From contig JAPTYK010000001.1 in assembly GCA_026913215.1 (NCBI GenBank), forward strand, positions 1,240,001-1,304,000: DNA of 64,000 nt, in the 5' to 3' direction. Every line of letters begins with the position of its first letter. Positions within the stretch are counted from its first letter, which is position 1. Below are positions 60,203-64,000 of the stretch, in pieces. A program made the translations under genes and the position numbers. Origin of the DNA: Streptomyces diastatochromogenes. GTDB taxonomy: Bacteria > Actinomycetota > Actinomycetes > Streptomycetales > Streptomycetaceae. Below the pieces are notes generated by a model. That model was not told the DNA's origin, did not search any database, and worked only from the letters and a program-made list of their open reading frames with translations.

Positions 60203-60954
60203 TCAGGCGTCGACCTTCTCCATGACCTCGTCGCTGACGTCGAAGTTGGCGAAGACGTTCTGCACGTCGTCGCTGTCCTCCAGCGCGTCGATCAGCTTGA
60301 ACATCTTGCGCGCGCCCTCCTCGTCCAGCTCGACCTGCATGGTCGGGACGAACTGGGACTCGGCCGAGTCGTAGTCGACGCCGGCCCCCTGGAGGGCGGT
60401 GCGGACCGCGACCAAGTCGGTGGACTCGCTGATGACCTCGAAGTTCTCACCGAGGTCGTTGACCTCCTCGGCGCCCGCGTCGAGCACGATCTCCAGGACG
60501 TCGTCCTCGGACAGCTCGCCCTTGGGGAGCACGACGACGCCCTGCGGTTGAACAGGTACGAGACCGAGCCCGGGTCGGCCATGGAGCCGCCGTTGCGGGT
60601 CATGGCGACGCGCACGTCGGAGGCGGCGCGGTTGCGGTTGTCGGTGAGGCACTCGATGAGCACCGCGACACCGTTCGGGCCGTAGCCCTCGTACATGATC
60701 GTGTCGTAGTCGACGCCGCCGGCCTCGAGGCCGCCGCCGCGCTTGACCGCGGAGTCGATGTTCTTGTTGGGGACCGAGCTCTTCTTCGCCTTCTGGATGG
60801 CGTCGAAGAGCGTCGGGTTGCCCTCGGGGTCGGCGCCGCCGGTGCGGGCCGCGACCTCGATGTTCTTGATCAGCTTCGCGAAGAGCTTGCCGCGCTTGGC
60901 GTCGATCACGGCCTTCTTGTGCTTCGTCGTAGCCCATTTAGAGTGGCCGGACAT
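60203..60954 (-). CDS. YebC/PmpR-family regulator, TACO1-like (frame-broken once)
   Basis: About 250 residues. [20 protein letters not shown] and [20 protein letters not shown] are hallmark YebC sequence; [20 protein letters not shown] and [20 protein letters not shown] follow. The break near 60545 is AA read as A in LFNRKGVVV. Family members act as transcription factors or as translation factors for proline-rich peptides; which applies here cannot be told. Upstream of ruvC, the common order. Confidence 0.93.
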
Positions 60955-61017
60955 CTGCCTGTCTCCTTCGCGTAACCAACTTCTTGAACGAACCCCAGAG
61001 ATCCTACCGGGATCGTG

Positions 61018-61607
61018 TCACCGTTCCGCGCGCACCATGTCCACGAACAGCTCGTGGATGCGGTGGTCGCCGGTGAGCTCGGGGTGGAAGGAGGTCGCGA
61101 GGGCCTTGCCCTGGCGGACGGCGACGATGTGGCCGTCGTGCTCGGCGAGCACCTCGACCTGGGCACCGACGGACTCCACCCACGGGGCACGGATGAAGAC
61201 GCCCTCGACGGGGTGTCTATTCCGGTGACGGTGACACCGGCCTCGAAGGAGTCGTTCTGCCGCCCGAAGGCGTTGCGGCGGACGATCATGTCGATGCCGC
61301 CGAAGGTCTCCTGGCCCGAGCGCGGGTCGAGGATCTTGTCGGCGAGCATGATCAGGCCGGCGCAGGTGCCGTACACGGGCATGCCGGCGGCGATGCGCTC
61401 GCGCACCGGCCCCATCAGGCCGAAGAGCTCGGCCAGCTTGGAGATGGTGGTGGACTCGCCACCGGGGACGACCAGGCCGTCGACCTCGGCGAGCTCCTCG
61501 GGGCGCCGGACCGGCCTGGCCACGGCGTCAGCCGCGGCCAGGGCGATCAGGTGCTCCCGTACGTCGCCCTGGAGTGCCAGGACACCAATGACGGGAGTGC
61601 TGCTCAT
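61018..61607 (-). CDS. pdxT: Pyridoxal 5'-phosphate synthase glutaminase subunit PdxT (frame-broken once)
   Basis: Glutaminase feeding ammonia to Pdx[38 protein letters not shown]; nucleophile Cys in [14 protein letters not shown]; His/Glu in [17 protein letters not shown]. Break near 61218 between GIDTP and [13 protein letters not shown] 61607 is 6 bp after the pdxS stop. About 197 residues. Confidence 0.94.
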
Positions 61608-61613
61608 CGGTGG

Positions 61614-62528
61614 TTACCAGCCCCGGTTGGCGTAGCGCTCGGACTCGGGGAGGGTGTCGCAGTTGATGCCGACCATGGCCTCGCCCAGGTTGCGGGAGGC
61701 GTCCGCGATGACCTTCGGGTCGTCGTAGAAGGTGGTGGCCTTCACGATGGCGGCGGCGCGCTTGGCCGGGTCGCCCGACTTGAAGATGCCGGAGCCGACG
61801 AAGACGCCCTCGGCGCCGAGCTGGCGCATGAGCGCGGCGTCGGCGGGGGTGGCGACGCCACCGGCGGAGAACAGCACGACCGGCAGCTTGCCGAGCTCGG
61901 CGACCTCCTTGACGAGCTCGTACGGGGCGCGCAGCTCCTTGGCGGCGGCGAACAGCTCGTTGTTGTCGAAGCCGCGCAGCTTGGCGATCTCGTTCTTGAT
62001 CTGGCGCAGGTGGCGGACGGCCTCGACGACGTTGCCGGTGCCGGCCTCGCCCTTCGAGCGGATCATGGCCGCGCCCTCGGCGATGCGGCGCAGGGCCTCG
62101 CCCAGGTTGGTGGCGCCACAGACGAAGGGGGTCGTGAAGGCCCACTTGTCGGAGTGGTTGATCTCGTCGGCCGGGGTGAGGACCTCGGACTCGTCGATGT
62201 AGTCGACGCCGAGGGACTGCAGGACCTGGGCCTCGACGAAGTGACCGATGCGGGACTTGGCCATGACCGGGATGGAGACCGCGCCGATGATCTCTTCGAT
62301 CATGTTCGGGTCGGACATGCGGGCGACGCCGCCGTCCTTGCGGATGTCCGCGGGGACCCGCTCCAGGGCCATGACGGCCACGGCGCCGGCGTCCTCGGCG
62401 ATCTTCGCCTGCTCGGCGTTGACCACGTCCATGATCACGCCGCCCTTGAGCTGCTCGGCCATGCCGCGCTTCACGCGCGCGGTGCCGGTCTCGGGGGACT
62501 GGAAGGTGGTGGAAGGCGTGGTGGACAC
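61614..62528 (-). CDS. pdxS: Pyridoxal 5'-phosphate synthase subunit PdxS
   Basis: Builds PLP from ribose-5-phosphate, glyceraldehyde-3-phosphate and ammonia as a dodecamer of TIM barrels. 304 residues, frame intact. [20 protein letters not shown], catalytic Lys in [37 protein letters not shown] and [23 protein letters not shown] 62528 with GAGG seven bases upstream is preferred; the frame extends to 62582. The promoter region carries repeated GTCCAC motifs. Confidence 0.96.
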   Translation of the reverse strand: MSTTPSTTFQSPETGTARVKRGMAEQLKGGVIMDVVNAEQAKIAEDAGAVAVMALERVPADIRKDGGVARMSDPNMIEEIIGAVSIPVMAKSRIGHFVEAQVLQSLGVDYIDESEVLTPADEINHSDKWAFTTPFVCGATNLGEALRRIAEGAAMIRSKGEAGTGNVVEAVRHLRQIKNEIAKLRGFDNNELFAAAKELRAPYELVKEVAELGKLPVVLFSAGGVATPADAALMRQLGAEGVFVGSGIFKSGDPAKRAAAIVKATTFYDDPKVIADASRNLGEAMVGINCDTLPESERYANRGW

Positions 62529-62576
62529 GGATACCTCACTCGTGACAACGGGGGTTGACGACAAGAAGAGGAAACA

Positions 62577-62614
62577 GTCCACCTGGGGTCCACATCAAGG
62601 GCCAATGTGGACCC
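62577..62614 (-). promoter_or_regulatory. GTCCAC repeats upstream of pdxS, possible MocR/PdxR-type operator
   Basis: GTCCAC at 62577-62582 and 62588-62593 (11 bp apart) and its inverse GTGGAC at 62607-62612. The last two belong to a 10-bp perfect inverted repeat, GGGTCCACAT (62586-62595) with ATGTGGACCC (62605-62614), nine-base loop. Confidence 0.55.
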
Positions 62615-62643
62615 GGTGGCTCGTTATCGCAGGTTTCTATGCG

Positions 62644-63184
62644 TCAGGCCGGACGATCAGCAAGGGCCACGGGTGGCTCGTCGTCCATTTCGAAGGCCAG
62701 CGGAAAGGGGCGTGGCCTGCGAGTCTGAACCAGCGGACCTTGCGGTGGCGGCGCAGGGCGCGGGCCGCACGGACGGCGTCGTTGTGGAAGCGGCGGGCCA
62801 TCGGCACCCGGCGGACGGCCGCCGCCAGCTCCCCGCGGCCTCCTCGCCGCCCGGCGCCGCCCGTACGAGCTCCACCTGCTCGGGCTCGCCGAAGACGGCC
62901 CGCAGCGCCTGGCTGAGCTCGCTCTCGGCGACCTCCCGGTGGTCCTCCTCCGCCTGCCGGGCGGCGTGCGCGGCCTCGTACAGCACGATCGAGGCGGCCG
63001 GGTCGAGGACGCCGGAGGTGGCGAGCTCCTGGGTGACCGAGGCCCGTCGCAGGAGCTGCGCGTCCAGGGCGGCGCGGGCGGCGTCGATGCGGGTGTGCAG
63101 CCGGTCGAGCCGCCCGGCGGTCCAGCTCAGGTAGACGCCGATGAAGATCAGCGCGAGGACGGTCCAGATCAGGGTTTCGGTCAC
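62644..63184 (-). CDS. LemA-like single-pass membrane protein of unknown function (frame-broken)
   Basis: About 181 residues. N-terminal helix (TLIWTVLALIFIGVYLSWTA) then a long coiled-coil-like helix (GRLDRLHTRIDAARAALDAQ, LLRRASVTQELATSG) resembling LemA, a second helix (ESELSQALRAVFGEPEQVEL) and MARRFHNDAVRAARALRRHR. Breaks near 62825 and 62690 (CCC read as CC). The repaired tail ends PPVALADRPA at 62644. GTG 63184. Function unknown; located between pdxS and a hydrolase gene. Confidence 0.72.
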
Positions 63185-63195
63185 GGGCGCACAGG

Positions 63196-63830
63196 CTACC
63201 GGGGCGGGGGCAGCACACCTTCCCAAAGGTCGTGGTCGTGGGCGAACAGGACACGCGCGGGGCGGCCGCCGGCGAGCTCGCCGAGCCGACCGAGCCACGG
63301 AAGGCGCGGGCTTCCGAACTCGTGCGCGAAGTCGTACGCCTGCCCGGCCAGCACCGTGATCCGGTCCCCGTGGTCGACGACCAGCGACTGGTGCCCCTCC
63401 GTGTGTCCGGGCGTCGGCACGATCCGTACGCCCGGCGCGATCTCGTGCTCGCCGTCGAGCTCCTCGTACCGGACGCCCGGCAGGAGCGAGTCGATCGTGT
63501 ACCCGCCGGCACGGGCCTCCGCGAGCTCCTTGCGCTGGACGAGCACCGGTGTGGCGGGGAATCCCTGGTTTCCGCCGATGTGGTCGAAGTGCAGGTGGCA
63601 GTTGACGACCAGGTCGACGTCGTCGGGTCCGACGCCCAGGGGGCGCCGGACCGGCCGGTAGTGCGCGTCGGTCTCCGGGGACCCCGTCCCCATCCCCGTG
63701 TCGAAGAGCACCCGCACGCCGGCGTGGCGCACGAGATAGGCGAGGACGGGCTCCTTACGGGGGTGGGGGCGGCCCATTCCTCGGCGGGGCGGGTGAAGTG
63801 GCCGAGGTCCAAGCGGGTGATCGATTCCAT
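63196..63830 (-). CDS. Metallo-beta-lactamase-fold hydrolase, AHL-lactonase-like (frame-broken once)
   Basis: About 211 residues. Metal motif VVNCHLHFDHIGGN (HxHxDH), PTPGHTEGHQSLVVDH with the next His, AGQAYDFAHEF in the bridging-Asp position and LFAHDHDLWEGV with the last His. The pattern is nearest to the N-acyl-homoserine-lactone lactonase/quorum-quenching group, but substrates vary widely. ATG 63830 starts MESITRLDLGHFTRPAEEW; the break is near 63775. Confidence 0.85.
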
Positions 63831-63860
63831 GGGGTCAGCTTGCCCGCACGGGCGGGGCCG

Positions 63861-64000
63861 TCACAGCCCCAGACGGGCCCGCAGGCCCCCCGTGCGTTCG
63901 TCCGTGTCGACCGCCGCCGCCCCGTCGGTGACCGTCTCGTACACGGCGAGGATGTCCGCGCCGACGGTCGACCAGTCGAAGCGCCGGACGTGGGCGGAGC
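63861..64000 (-). CDS. C-terminal end of a glycosyltransferase (partial)
   Basis: Only the last 46 residues are in the window: VRRFDWSTVGADILAVYETV then a short polar tail ending GLRARLGL. The pattern FDWxxVxxxxxxVYE is the C-terminal helix of GT4 glycosyltransferases, and in this genome neighbourhood the phosphatidylinositol alpha-mannosyltransferase PimA is expected; that identity is inference. Confidence 0.6.
   Translation of the reverse strand, partial: SAHVRRFDWSTVGADILAVYETVTDGAAAVDTDERTGGLRARLGL

Overview
The window is about 64 kb of GC-rich actinobacterial chromosome, almost certainly Streptomyces. Codons are strongly G/C-ending at position three, GTG starts are common, and the window carries bldD, an actinobacterial IHF gene (ihf), a zinc-free type S4 protein, a helicase-motif-less PriA and the unbroken order metK-coaBC-rpoZ-gmk-ihf-pyrF-pyrD-carB-carA-pyrC-pyrB-pyrR-bldD-nusB-efp. 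From memory this is the conserved core segment that holds bldD (SCO1489), rpsD (SCO1505) and relA (SCO1513) in S. coelicolor. No prophage, insertion sequence, tRNA, rRNA or CRISPR array is visible.

Layout. 1-6.8 kb: the 5' part of an amino-acid permease, an SGNH hydrolase, a GuaB1-type GMP reductase, a secreted RNase Sa-like RNase with its overlapping barstar gene, a SorC-type sugar regulator and rpe. 6.9-12.3 kb: rsmB, fmt, a small HTH-like protein and priA. 12.4-16.5 kb: metK, coaBC, rpoZ, gmk, ihf. 16.7-26.7 kb: the pyrimidine operon pyrR-pyrB-pyrC-(membrane protein)-carA-carB-pyrD-pyrF, read leftward, with a PyrR-binding RNA motif in its leader and overlapping stop/start codons throughout. 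26.9-30.9 kb: bldD on the plus strand with two BldD boxes, then nusB, efp, an M24 peptidase-like protein and a P-loop protein with a repetitive Pro/His N-terminus. 31.0-40.2 kb: shikimate genes aroQ, aroB, aroK, aroC, aroE, with mltG, ruvX and alaS, all leftward. 40.2-46.4 kb: two small conserved proteins, a large STAND-like ATPase, rpsD, rarA and a VKOR-family protein. 46.5-54.2 kb: hisS, an MBL hydrolase, a membrane-anchored cyclophilin, a DUF349 protein, relA and apt. 54.1-64 kb: secF, secD, yajC, ruvB, ruvA, ruvC, a YebC regulator, pdxT, pdxS, a LemA-like membrane protein, a second MBL hydrolase and the tail of a glycosyltransferase.

How the genes work together. The window is housekeeping: de novo pyrimidine synthesis, chorismate synthesis, SAM, CoA and PLP cofactors, translation (efp, rpsD, alaS, hisS, fmt, rsmB), recombination and repair (ruvABC, priA, rarA), the Sec export motor, the stringent response (relA beside apt) and the developmental regulator BldD. 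Convergent gene ends are mostly separated by strong GC hairpins.

A caution on quality. About half of the genes (about 31), many of them essential, are split by frame breaks. Wherever I could align the break to the expected protein, it is explained by loss of one base from a short homopolymer, nearly always G or C. This looks like an uncorrected sequencing or consensus artefact rather than gene decay, so these genes are listed as CDS across their full span, with approximate break positions.
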